Below, one piece after another: positions 14,784 to 20,571 of a DNA stretch of 20,571 nucleotides. The notes beneath the pieces were generated by a model that was not told the origin of the DNA, searched no databases, and saw nothing but the letters and a program-made list of their open reading frames with translations. A program made the translations under genes and the position numbers. Source of the stretch: Lachnospiraceae bacterium UBA7188 (GTDB lineage Bacteria; Bacillota; Clostridia; Lachnospirales; Lachnospiraceae); contig DKVC01000035.1 of NCBI GenBank assembly GCA_002490995.1, positions 3,363-23,933 of the forward strand, in the 5' to 3' direction. Within the stretch, counting starts at the first letter, position 1; every line of letters starts with the position of its first letter.

Positions 14784-14841
14784 CTATGGCAAACTGTCGG
14801 AAATCATCCGTAATGCCACGCAGCACCTTACCAGGCAGAAT

Positions 14842-16041
14842 ATGCAGATGAGCGCTCAATATGAGCACTTCTGGAATGCATTTGTGCATAAAGAAATTGC
14901 TGATGACCGGAATGCACTGGAAAAATATATCCGCCAAATGCAGCTGCCATATACGGAATCAGATCTGTTTCTCCCTGTTATTTTTAATTTGTTCCCTTAC
15001 TTCCTGACAAAGGAGAATGAACTGGAAAGCTGTTTTGACCACGAAAGTCAACAGTTAAACTTTATCAAATCCACTTTTCAGGCAGCCTTTACAGACCAGC
15101 TGTGTCCTTATGATATATTTTTCGAATATGACAGCCACCATATCTCGCGGTTTCTGGCAGTTTTTCACTTAAAAACCAGTGAGATTCCCGCGCTGTTATC
15201 AATGTATTGCGAGACCTTTATGGATCTGGTTCTGAAGCAGCTGCACTGTATCATGAACTGCTTTATCGGCATACCTTCGCAGCTTGACATGTTTCTTTCC
15301 AGTTTTGAGAAACTGCACGACATGGCATCAGACTGCCTGGACTACAAAGAGCGCATTTACTTATTCTCTTCTTATCGCCCTGCCCTGAACGTCTATCCCG
15401 AAATTAAGACGAAGATGCTGGAGTTTTATCTGGAAAACAACCAGTTCTCTTCTTTTTTAGAATACTGCCATCAATATTTACAGAAATTATCTAACTGTGG
15501 TTGCCTCAACCGGCAATCCGTAACAAATTTTCAGGTAGATATTTCCCAGGTTATCTATGCCTTTTTGAAAAATAAGGGGATTTACGCAAATAAACTCTAC
15601 CATGGGGATCATTACCACACATTGTCAATCAATGCCAAATATTCCGTCCACTATATGGAGATGTTTCTGCAATATATGATAACAATCATGCAGAATTATT
15701 TAAAAACAACTGATGAGAAAAAATCCATCGCCATGTCCATAAAAGAATATGTGGATGAACATTATGCAGAGAATATTCACCGTGACTGTCTCACGGATCT
15801 CTTCTTTTTGGATCCCAATTACGCTTCCAAAATATTTAAGAAGGAAATGGGGATCTCTTTTAAGGACTATATTATCCAAAAACGGATCGATACCGCGAAA
15901 GATTTGCTGCAGAATACGAATCTTCCGGTCAATACAGTTGCCAACAATGTAGGTTATGACAATTATTCTTATTTTTCGCGGATATTTAAAAAAGTTACCG
16001 ATATGACGCCTATTGAGTATCGCAATAAGGTAACGAACTGA
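14842..16041 (+). CDS. YesN-like AraC-type regulator, receiver domain missing
   Basis: A DNA-binding regulator of 399 residues from the first ATG. The C-terminus (about 295-395) has the AraC double helix-turn-helix: NIHRDCLTDLFFLDPNYASKIFKKEM, then LPVNTVANNVGYDNYSYFSRIFKKV and TPIEYR. Residues 1-290 match the linker region of YesN-type response regulators, including YEHFWNAFVHKEI near the start. The same frame is open upstream to about 14785 and still fits (KLSEIIRNATQHL), then gives way to antisense of the isomerase gene. Intact YesN-like proteins are about 520-540 residues and begin with a CheY-like receiver, which is absent here. No ribosome binding site precedes ATG 14842. Either a pseudogene or a fragment free of phosphorylation control. 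Confidence 0.82.
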   Translation: MQMSAQYEHFWNAFVHKEIADDRNALEKYIRQMQLPYTESDLFLPVIFNLFPYFLTKENELESCFDHESQQLNFIKSTFQAAFTDQLCPYDIFFEYDSHHISRFLAVFHLKTSEIPALLSMYCETFMDLVLKQLHCIMNCFIGIPSQLDMFLSSFEKLHDMASDCLDYKERIYLFSSYRPALNVYPEIKTKMLEFYLENNQFSSFLEYCHQYLQKLSNCGCLNRQSVTNFQVDISQVIYAFLKNKGIYANKLYHGDHYHTLSINAKYSVHYMEMFLQYMITIMQNYLKTTDEKKSIAMSIKEYVDEHYAENIHRDCLTDLFFLDPNYASKIFKKEMGISFKDYIIQKRIDTAKDLLQNTNLPVNTVANNVGYDNYSYFSRIFKKVTDMTPIEYRNKVTN

Positions 16042-16071
16042 TGTGCAGTATAAATAGATGGCCGGGTTATT

Positions 16072-16632
16072 TCAATATAATAATTTGTGCCCTTTCTCGC
16101 ATATCTCATAAATCTCATCGTATTTTGCCTCAATCAGCGGTGTAATCTTTTGCGTCTGCTTTTCCGCAATCTTCTTATAGAGAAAATACGGAACTATCCA
16201 TCCCAGAAAACCAGGCACGGCAAGCAGGATACACAAAATATAATGGGGCGGCTGTGCTGTCACGGCAAAGGTGGAGCCTGCCATGAACGCTGTCCCAATG
16301 ACGCCGGCTATGATGGCATACATTGTCGCCGCAGAGGTCTTCGCCTTCTCCAGCCTGTCAATTTCGTCCATACATGCCTCAAAGTTCCGTTCCAGCCTTG
16401 TAAGCTCCATCTTGTTGACAATCTTCCGGTTCCGTTTCAGCCGCAGCACAGCCTTCTGCTGCAGGGACGCACTTCTGGTCATGCCGCTTTCCGTCAGGCT
16501 GCCGTCTTCCTCCCAGCCGAAGCTTTCATATCCGTCCAGGAGAAAAGAGAATCTGCTGCTGTCCGTAACAATTTCCCTGTATTCATATCCCACAAAGCTT
16601 TTCTGCTGTCTGGCTGTAACATCCATATTCAT
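16072..16632 (-). CDS. Two-helix membrane protein at the end of a two-component operon
   Basis: A 186-residue protein of unknown function. The first 75 residues are soluble and basic, residues about 76-98 are a charged helix that may coil, then come two transmembrane helices (about 102-124 and 130-152) joined by a short loop, and a charged C-terminal tail. Both ends should face the cytoplasm. The ATG at 16632 lies ten bases after the stop of the histidine kinase gene. GGGAGG stands very close to it (about three bases), so the second in-frame ATG at 16626, with nine-base spacing, may be the true start. Its place at the end of the operon suggests a role with the kinase, perhaps as an accessory membrane partner; this is inference. 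Confidence 0.78.
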   Translation of the reverse strand: MNMDVTARQQKSFVGYEYREIVTDSSRFSFLLDGYESFGWEEDGSLTESGMTRSASLQQKAVLRLKRNRKIVNKMELTRLERNFEACMDEIDRLEKAKTSAATMYAIIAGVIGTAFMAGSTFAVTAQPPHYILCILLAVPGFLGWIVPYFLYKKIAEKQTQKITPLIEAKYDEIYEICEKGHKLLY

Positions 16633-16641
16633 TCGCCTCCC

Positions 16642-17688
16642 TCAAATCTCTGCTGCAGGCAGCGTAACCATAAAGGTGCTCCCCTTTCCTTCTTCGCTGA
16701 CCACCTGGATATCTCCGTCCATCAGCTCCAGCACGCGTTTCACCAGCGCAAGGCCGAGCCCGTTCCCTTCTCTCGCATGGGAAGTGTCTCCCTGATAAAA
16801 TTTGTCGAAAATATGGTTCATGCTCTCCCTGCTCATGCCGCAGCCCGTATCGGATACCGCTACCCTGATGCAGTTCCTGTCCGCTGTCTGTCTGATTGTC
16901 ACGCGGCCTCCCGGCTCCGTAAACTTTATCGCATTGCTGAGCAGGTTGTTCCACACCAGCTCCATAAGGCTCTCATCCGCCTTTCCCATTGCCACATCCT
17001 CGATGTCCGTTTCCAGCTCGATTTCTTTCTCGTCCCATGCGTCCTCAAACTGCAGGATGCATTCACACAACTGCCTGCAGATATCGTAATTTTCCATTTC
17101 CGGTATGATTTTCTGATTTTCCAGCCTGTTCAGCTTCAGGATATTGCTGATCAGATCGGAAAGCCTTGTGGCGGCGTTTTCCACGGCTGAAGCATACTCT
17201 TTCCTCCGGGCGTCTTCCAACCGATCCGCGGAAAGCAGTTCCGCATAGTTTTTGATGATGGCGATGGGCGTCTTCATCTCATGGGACACATTGGAGACAA
17301 AGTCTGTCTTCAGCGTCTCGATGCTCCCCAGCTCTTCCACCATCTTATTGAAATCAAGTATCATGACATCCAGATAATCCAGCTTATCCGCCGTATGGAT
17401 GGTGGGAACATATACGGAAAAATCCCCTTCCGACACGCTTCTGGTGGCCTCCGCCATTTTATGCAGAGGCTCTTCGTAGGTACTTTTCATTTTCTGCCTT
17501 GTGAACAGGGTAAGAGCCACTGCCACGATCCCCCAGTAAACCATGGGAATAATCGTCTGTGCCAGATTGTTCCATTGTACTTTGTTCATAAATACAATCA
17601 GCCCGGTATGGATGCCGGACATTAAGAGCAGTGCTCCCAGGTAAATGGCAAACAGGGATGTTGGGAAAAGATTTTCTTTTATTTTCAT
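16642..17688 (-). CDS. Sensor histidine kinase
   Basis: A 348-residue membrane kinase. Two transmembrane helices (about 12-34 and 45-64) enclose only a ten-residue outer loop, so it belongs to the kinases that sense within or next to the membrane, a type frequent in cell-envelope and antimicrobial-peptide responses. A HAMP-like linker covers about 65-118, the dimerisation domain has H136 in SNVSHEMKTPIAIIKNY, and the ATPase domain shows the N box WNNLLSNAIKF, G1 DTGCGMS and G2 GNGLGLAL. The ATG overlaps the stop of the response regulator gene by four bases (ATGA), so the two are translationally coupled partners. Confidence 0.95.
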   Translation of the reverse strand: MKIKENLFPTSLFAIYLGALLLMSGIHTGLIVFMNKVQWNNLAQTIIPMVYWGIVAVALTLFTRQKMKSTYEEPLHKMAEATRSVSEGDFSVYVPTIHTADKLDYLDVMILDFNKMVEELGSIETLKTDFVSNVSHEMKTPIAIIKNYAELLSADRLEDARRKEYASAVENAATRLSDLISNILKLNRLENQKIIPEMENYDICRQLCECILQFEDAWDEKEIELETDIEDVAMGKADESLMELVWNNLLSNAIKFTEPGGRVTIRQTADRNCIRVAVSDTGCGMSRESMNHIFDKFYQGDTSHAREGNGLGLALVKRVLELMDGDIQVVSEEGKGSTFMVTLPAAEI

Positions 17689-18356
17689 CGCAGCACCGCC
17701 TTATAGCCCAGCCCCCTCACCGTCACAATCTGGAATCCGTCGCAGGCCGAGAGCTTATCCCGCAGCTTCGTCACATACACATCCACCGCCCGCAGGCTGG
17801 TATCGCTTTCCACACCCCAGAATTCATCCATAAGCTGGGCCCTTGAGAAGGTCTTTTTCGGGTAGGACAGAAGCTTGTAAATGATGTTGAACTCCCTGGT
17901 GGTAAGTCCGATTTCCTCCCCATCGATCTCCGCGCTCATGGCATCCGCGTCCAGCACCAGATTGCCTGCGGTTATCTTCCTCTCCGTCTCGATGTTAGCC
18001 CTGCGCAGAAGCGCCCTCACCCGCAGAAGAAGCTCATCCAGCTCAATGGGCTTTACCATGTAGTCATCAATCCCCAGTTGGAAGCCTTTCTGTTTGGCAG
18101 GCAGGTCATCCCTGGCCGACATGAACAGAATGGGAATCGTCCTGTTCACTTTCCTGACTGTCCGGGCAAATTCAAAGCCGTCGATTTCCGGCATCATAAT
18201 GTCGGAGATGATTAGGTCATAGATATTGTTATACATCTCGTCATAGGCTTCCTTTGCGCTTAAGACTCCCCTTGTATGAAAGCCGCTGTCGTTTAAGTAA
18301 GTGCATACGATCTGGTTCAGTTTTGGATCATCTTCCACAACAAGAATGTGAATCAT
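17685..18356 (-). CDS. OmpR/PhoB-family response regulator, partner of the adjacent kinase
   Basis: A 223-residue regulator. The receiver (2-115) has acidic pocket E8-D10, phospho-acceptor D52 in LIISDIMMPEIDG, S80 and K102 in MVKPIELDELL. The winged helix (about 128-222) includes LTTREFNIIYKLLSYPKKTFSRAQL, the recognition helix AVDVYVTKLRDKL and the end VTVRGLGYKAVL. The frame is open to 18548, but those codons are tandem-repeat leader sequence; ATG 18356 has AAGGAG nine bases upstream and starts at the canonical MIHILVVEDD. It probably binds the 11-bp-phased repeats at 19655-19686 upstream of the preceding membrane-protein gene. Confidence 0.95.
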   Translation of the reverse strand: MIHILVVEDDPKLNQIVCTYLNDSGFHTRGVLSAKEAYDEMYNNIYDLIISDIMMPEIDGFEFARTVRKVNRTIPILFMSARDDLPAKQKGFQLGIDDYMVKPIELDELLLRVRALLRRANIETERKITAGNLVLDADAMSAEIDGEEIGLTTREFNIIYKLLSYPKKTFSRAQLMDEFWGVESDTSLRAVDVYVTKLRDKLSACDGFQIVTVRGLGYKAVLR

Positions 18357-18406
18357 TGGCTGTGTCTCCTTCTTTTTGATATATAGAACTCTGTCAACCT
18401 GAAGGT

Positions 18407-18609
18407 GCGCGCCATTTCCGGCAGGGAGATTTCTCTGACAGTGCATACCACTTCCGGCAGGAATCTCCCTGGCAGTGTACACTGCTTCCAACAGAAATCT
18501 CCCTGGCAGTGTACACTGTTTGCGGCTGACCTCCCCACAGCTACACACCGCTTCGGCTGAAATCTCCTACATGTACACGCCGCTTCTGGCAGGGAGATTT
18601 CCGTCTGGA
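18407..18609. repeat. Degenerate tandem repeats in the leader of the response regulator gene
   Basis: Six units of about 30-37 bp follow one another from 18407, 18443, 18477, 18511, 18543 and 18573. Shared words are GTACACYG, CTTCCGGCAG and AATCTCCCTGGCAGT; the second and third units (34 bp each) are the most alike. The array fills most of the 296-base gap between the eight-helix membrane protein and the regulator. There are no unique spacers. Open frames read through it but have no ribosome binding site. Confidence 0.8.
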
Positions 18610-18652
18610 ATACGTCCGCCTAAATTTCGATGCCACCTAAAACGGTACGTTT

Positions 18653-19567
18653 TTACGAAACATCATGTTTCATCTGCCTAGTTGACCTTACAATCATAAA
18701 AACGGCCAGTGCGAGTACAATAATACTGATCCCGGCCCCTGTGGAAGCTGTCATAGTCCGGCGGAATGTGGGGTCATTCGCGGCGCCGAACTGGGTCAGC
18801 ATGGCTGTCTCCAGGGAAAGCATGGCCACCAGCGCTGCCGTCAGGCTGATCACCTTTGCGGCAGACATGACTGGGCTTCCGTATTTCCTGAATTTCACCA
18901 CATTCCGGACAGCCGTAATCGCCGCGTAGAATGCGTACAGCGCCATGACATAAATCAGCATTCCGGGATATTCAAATCCGCTGTTCTTGTGTACCACCAG
19001 GATAACAATGCCCGTCAGCGCCACATTCATGAACAGCAGGATGATTCCGCATAAACGGTACCTGCGCCATTCGGAAACCATGTTTTTCCCGTCTTTCCTC
19101 ACATAATGAAGGAGGGATGCGCGCATCAGAGCCAGCAGGATATAATATACCGACAGCATTACGAACCATACAGAGCTGTAGAGGATTCCTGAAAGCAATT
19201 TTATGCCCGCATACAAAAGATTGATCAAAAATCCCTGGTACAGGGATGCCTCTGCCCGAAACGTGGCTTCCTTCAAATATTTGCTGACCATCGGGAGCCC
19301 CAGCATTTTCCTTACCAGGGGATGTCTGTCAATTCCCTGCCGCACAAAGCGCACGACGCCTGTAATTCCCGTTACCGTGATGATCAGTGCATATGCAGAT
19401 AAAAAATACGCCGTATAGGTAATGACCGGCTCCACGTCTTCTCCTGCCAGCGCGTAGATGACAAGCGCATAAGCCGGAACGGAAATCAAAAGCGTGGGGA
19501 CCGGCGGCAGGCAGAAGGCTTTCCTGAATCTGTTTTTCAATCCCTTTTTCACCCGTTCCATGTCCAT
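18653..19567 (-). CDS. Eight-helix integral membrane protein, unknown function
   Basis: A 304-residue polytopic membrane protein with helices at about 22-41, 49-72, 112-129, 131-155, 171-192, 202-220, 233-256 and 278-294 and a basic N-terminus (ERVKKGLKNRFRK) that should be cytoplasmic. No ATPase, transporter or enzyme motif is visible and I do not recognise the family. A GGAG seven bases before the ATG supports the start. The promoter region has direct repeats spaced 11 bp apart, the expected target of the response regulator encoded next in the same direction. It probably belongs to the same envelope-response module. Confidence 0.85.
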   Translation of the reverse strand: MDMERVKKGLKNRFRKAFCLPPVPTLLISVPAYALVIYALAGEDVEPVITYTAYFLSAYALIITVTGITGVVRFVRQGIDRHPLVRKMLGLPMVSKYLKEATFRAEASLYQGFLINLLYAGIKLLSGILYSSVWFVMLSVYYILLALMRASLLHYVRKDGKNMVSEWRRYRLCGIILLFMNVALTGIVILVVHKNSGFEYPGMLIYVMALYAFYAAITAVRNVVKFRKYGSPVMSAAKVISLTAALVAMLSLETAMLTQFGAANDPTFRRTMTASTGAGISIIVLALAVFMIVRSTRQMKHDVS

Positions 19568-19614
19568 TCAGCATCTCCACGCTTTCGTATTTGATTGTTA
19601 TAGTATGTCTTATC

Positions 19615-19642
19615 GGAAGCAATCTCTTCGGCACTTGCTTCC
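19615..19642 (-). promoter_or_regulatory. 8-bp inverted repeat in the membrane-protein promoter region
   Basis: GGAAGCAA (19615-19622) and TTGCTTCC (19635-19642) are exact reverse complements, 12 bases apart. On the minus strand the hairpin lies between the phased repeats and the ATG at 19567, in the promoter or early leader. A candidate -10, TATAAC, lies about 15 bases further downstream. Confidence 0.45.
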
Positions 19643-19654
19643 TATAGTCTATCG

Positions 19655-19701
19655 TATTTTTGTTTGAGTTTTGTTAGAGTTTTGTTTCAGAAATGTTAAT
19701 T
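19655..19701 (-). promoter_or_regulatory. Likely response-regulator operator: three direct repeats at 11-bp pitch
   Basis: On the plus strand TATTTTTGTT (19655-19664), GAGTTTTGTT (19666-19675) and GAGTTTTGTT (19677-19686) repeat exactly every 11 bp. This is the tandem arrangement bound by OmpR/PhoB-class dimers. The block continues into a 22-bp element (19680-19701) that recurs at 20434-20455 with two differences. On the minus strand a TATAGG -10-like box follows 8 bases after the last repeat, which fits an activator-dependent promoter. Confidence 0.68.
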
Positions 19702-19705
19702 CCGG

Positions 19706-20074
19706 TTACTTTAAGCCTTTTACAAAGGGAATCAGGCAGATGAGAACTACGATTCCCACAATGCCGACTATGATACCGGCCACCATATTGCTCCATACCA
19801 TCGTCAGGCACATACCAACGCCCAACAGCAGCGCGCCGGCAATGCCGATCAGTGTTGCGCCAATTGTCTTGCCGGACAGCTTTACCGGAGCCTTGTTTTC
19901 CATTTTCCTCCATACAAGCACCATAATCAGCAGGACGGCTGCCCCGGCCACTCCCATGATGACTCCCGGCCGAAACGCGTTCCACTCCGGTATCAGGGCC
20001 ATACACATTCCCAGGGCAAATAAAATTCCTCCCACGGTTCCCATAATCATTGCCACAAATGTACTCTTTTTCAT
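19706..20074 (-). CDS. Small four-helix membrane protein, unknown function
   Basis: A 122-residue hydrophobic protein with four helices (about 6-28, 37-55, 70-91 and 95-116), rich in glycine, with two similar halves: each has a Gly-rich helix ending near GMCMAL or GMCLTM, followed by a second helix with a GVIMGVAG or GIIVGIVG motif. This suggests an internal duplication. A GCAGG nine bases before the ATG supports the start. It lies 21 bases after the 88-residue gene and is presumably cotranscribed with it. Function unknown. Confidence 0.8.
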   Translation of the reverse strand: MKKSTFVAMIMGTVGGILFALGMCMALIPEWNAFRPGVIMGVAGAAVLLIMVLVWRKMENKAPVKLSGKTIGATLIGIAGALLLGVGMCLTMVWSNMVAGIIVGIVGIVVLICLIPFVKGLK

Positions 20075-20095
20075 GATTCATGACCTGCCTTTCTT

Positions 20096-20362
20096 TTAGT
20101 CTCCAATGTGGAGATTTTTTGAATTCTTTTCTTCCCTTTCTTTCTGCTCTGCTGCCATCCGTTCCTTCGCCTCTTCTACAGACTCGCCTTCCTTCGTCAG
20201 AAATTTGTCCACGAACTTATCGGCCATTCTGTTAAAACCGCTGACTGCTCCTTCCTCAATCTTCTTGTAGCCGCCGACCACACCTTCTTCGATTTTTTTG
20301 TAACCGCCTGCTACTCCTTCTGCAATTTTCTCGTTTGCCTCTACTAACTTGGATTTTGCCAT
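20096..20362 (-). CDS. Small protein with four 11-residue amphipathic repeats
   Basis: An 88-residue soluble protein from the ATG at 20362, preceded by AAGGAG nine bases upstream; the longer frame to 20428 lies within promoter sequence. Residues 12-55 are four near-perfect 11-residue units: EKIAEGVAGGY, KKIEEGVVGGY, KKIEEGAVSGF and NRMADKFVDKF. Each ends in an aromatic residue, and an 11-residue pitch is that of amphipathic helices lying on membranes or of right-handed coils. The C-terminal 30 residues are very charged (EEAKERMAAEQKEREEKN). Small proteins of this kind occur in Clostridia beside two-component genes, but I know no function. It heads the transcription unit with the four-helix membrane protein. 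Confidence 0.82.
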   Translation of the reverse strand: MAKSKLVEANEKIAEGVAGGYKKIEEGVVGGYKKIEEGAVSGFNRMADKFVDKFLTKEGESVEEAKERMAAEQKEREEKNSKNLHIGD

Positions 20363-20394
20363 GTCGTTACTCTCCTTTTTGCTTGTTTTTGATG

Positions 20395-20455
20395 GGTATA
20401 TGATACCTGTTGATTGTTTTTGTAACATTTATATTTTGTTTCGGAAATATTAATT
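20395..20455 (-). promoter_or_regulatory. Promoter region with shared 22-bp element upstream of the 88-residue gene
   Basis: Bases 20434-20455 match 19680-19701 at 20 of 22 positions; the common core is TTTTGTTTC, a purine, then GAAAT and TTAATT. A perfect palindrome GGTAT-ATG-ATACC (20395-20407) lies downstream near the expected -10. The first 11-bp-phase half-site (TTTTGTT) is conserved but the second and third are degenerate. Probably a second target of the same response regulator. Bases 20456-20571 show no gene or clear motif. Confidence 0.58.
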
Positions 20456-20571
20456 GTGGGAAATTTTTAGCTCCCTGCAAAGAACTAAGGCTAGCATAAA
20501 CGGATTTGTACCTGAATAGCCTGTATTCCCGATGGCAGAAACCGGAGCAGGCTTTGGCATATAAAAATAAA

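Noticed and set aside
16087..17190. 367-codon open frame on the plus strand
   Set aside because: Antisense to the histidine kinase and the two-helix membrane protein; low-complexity shadow translation.
18407..18609. CRISPR-like array
   Set aside because: Units are contiguous and degenerate, with no constant repeat and no unique spacers; no cas genes nearby.
18639..18653. Terminator hairpin AAAACG-GTA-CGTTTT after the eight-helix protein
   Set aside because: The stem is short and AT-rich, overlaps the stop codon, and has no following T-run.

Overview
The window looks like chromosomal sequence from a gut-type Clostridia (Firmicutes) bacterium, most likely Lachnospiraceae-like. The evidence is strong AAGGAGG-type ribosome binding sites, moderate GC with AT-rich promoters, an LplA/LplB-type (DUF3502) sugar transporter, a GH2 glycosidase, large AraC/YesN-type regulators, a Rpn/YhgA-like PD-(D/E)XK protein, and a ferredoxin-tailed aldo/keto reductase behind a MerR regulator. 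No rRNA, tRNA, CRISPR array, intact insertion sequence or phage gene was seen. The species cannot be named from this.

Layout. 1-1115 (minus): an OmpR-type response regulator and an unrecognised gene that runs off the left edge. 1116-1948: a long non-coding stretch with an inverted repeat, degenerate 40-bp tandem repeats, and a good promoter and leader hairpin for the next gene. 1949-3184 (plus): Rpn-family protein with a coiled-coil tail. 3226-7242 (minus): a decayed sugar-utilisation operon (GH2 enzyme, LplB-like permease lacking both ends, solute-binding protein lacking its signal peptide, and a frameshifted tail of a glycerophosphodiester phosphodiesterase). 7482-8318 (plus): a divergent AraC regulator preceded by 21-bp-phased direct repeats. 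8378-11361 (minus): a three-gene ABC-2 exporter cassette whose two permease genes are separated by an 18-bp minisatellite. 11525-11701 (minus): a 58-codon gene with its own promoter and terminator. 11819-13547 (plus): a MerR regulator with a textbook 19-bp-spacer promoter/operator, then an aldo/keto reductase ending in two 4Fe-4S motifs, closed by a strong terminator. 13758-16041: a sugar isomerase and a YesN-like AraC protein lying head to head, both without their N-termini. 16072-20362 (minus): a probable envelope-sensing module of two small genes, an eight-helix membrane protein, a response regulator, a histidine kinase and a two-helix membrane protein.

Two themes stand out. First, several sugar-related genes are cut at gene junctions with no mobile element at the cut (about 3456, 4864, 5447 and 14784), which suggests repeated deletions in carbohydrate genes. 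Second, three unrelated degenerate tandem-repeat arrays sit between or in front of genes (1264-1372, 10366-10545, 18407-18609), and one of them is an open reading frame inside an exporter operon. In the last module, a near-identical 22-bp element recurs upstream of two transcription units, once joined to three direct repeats spaced exactly 11 bp apart. This is the pattern expected for an OmpR/PhoB-class operator and suggests the module regulates itself.
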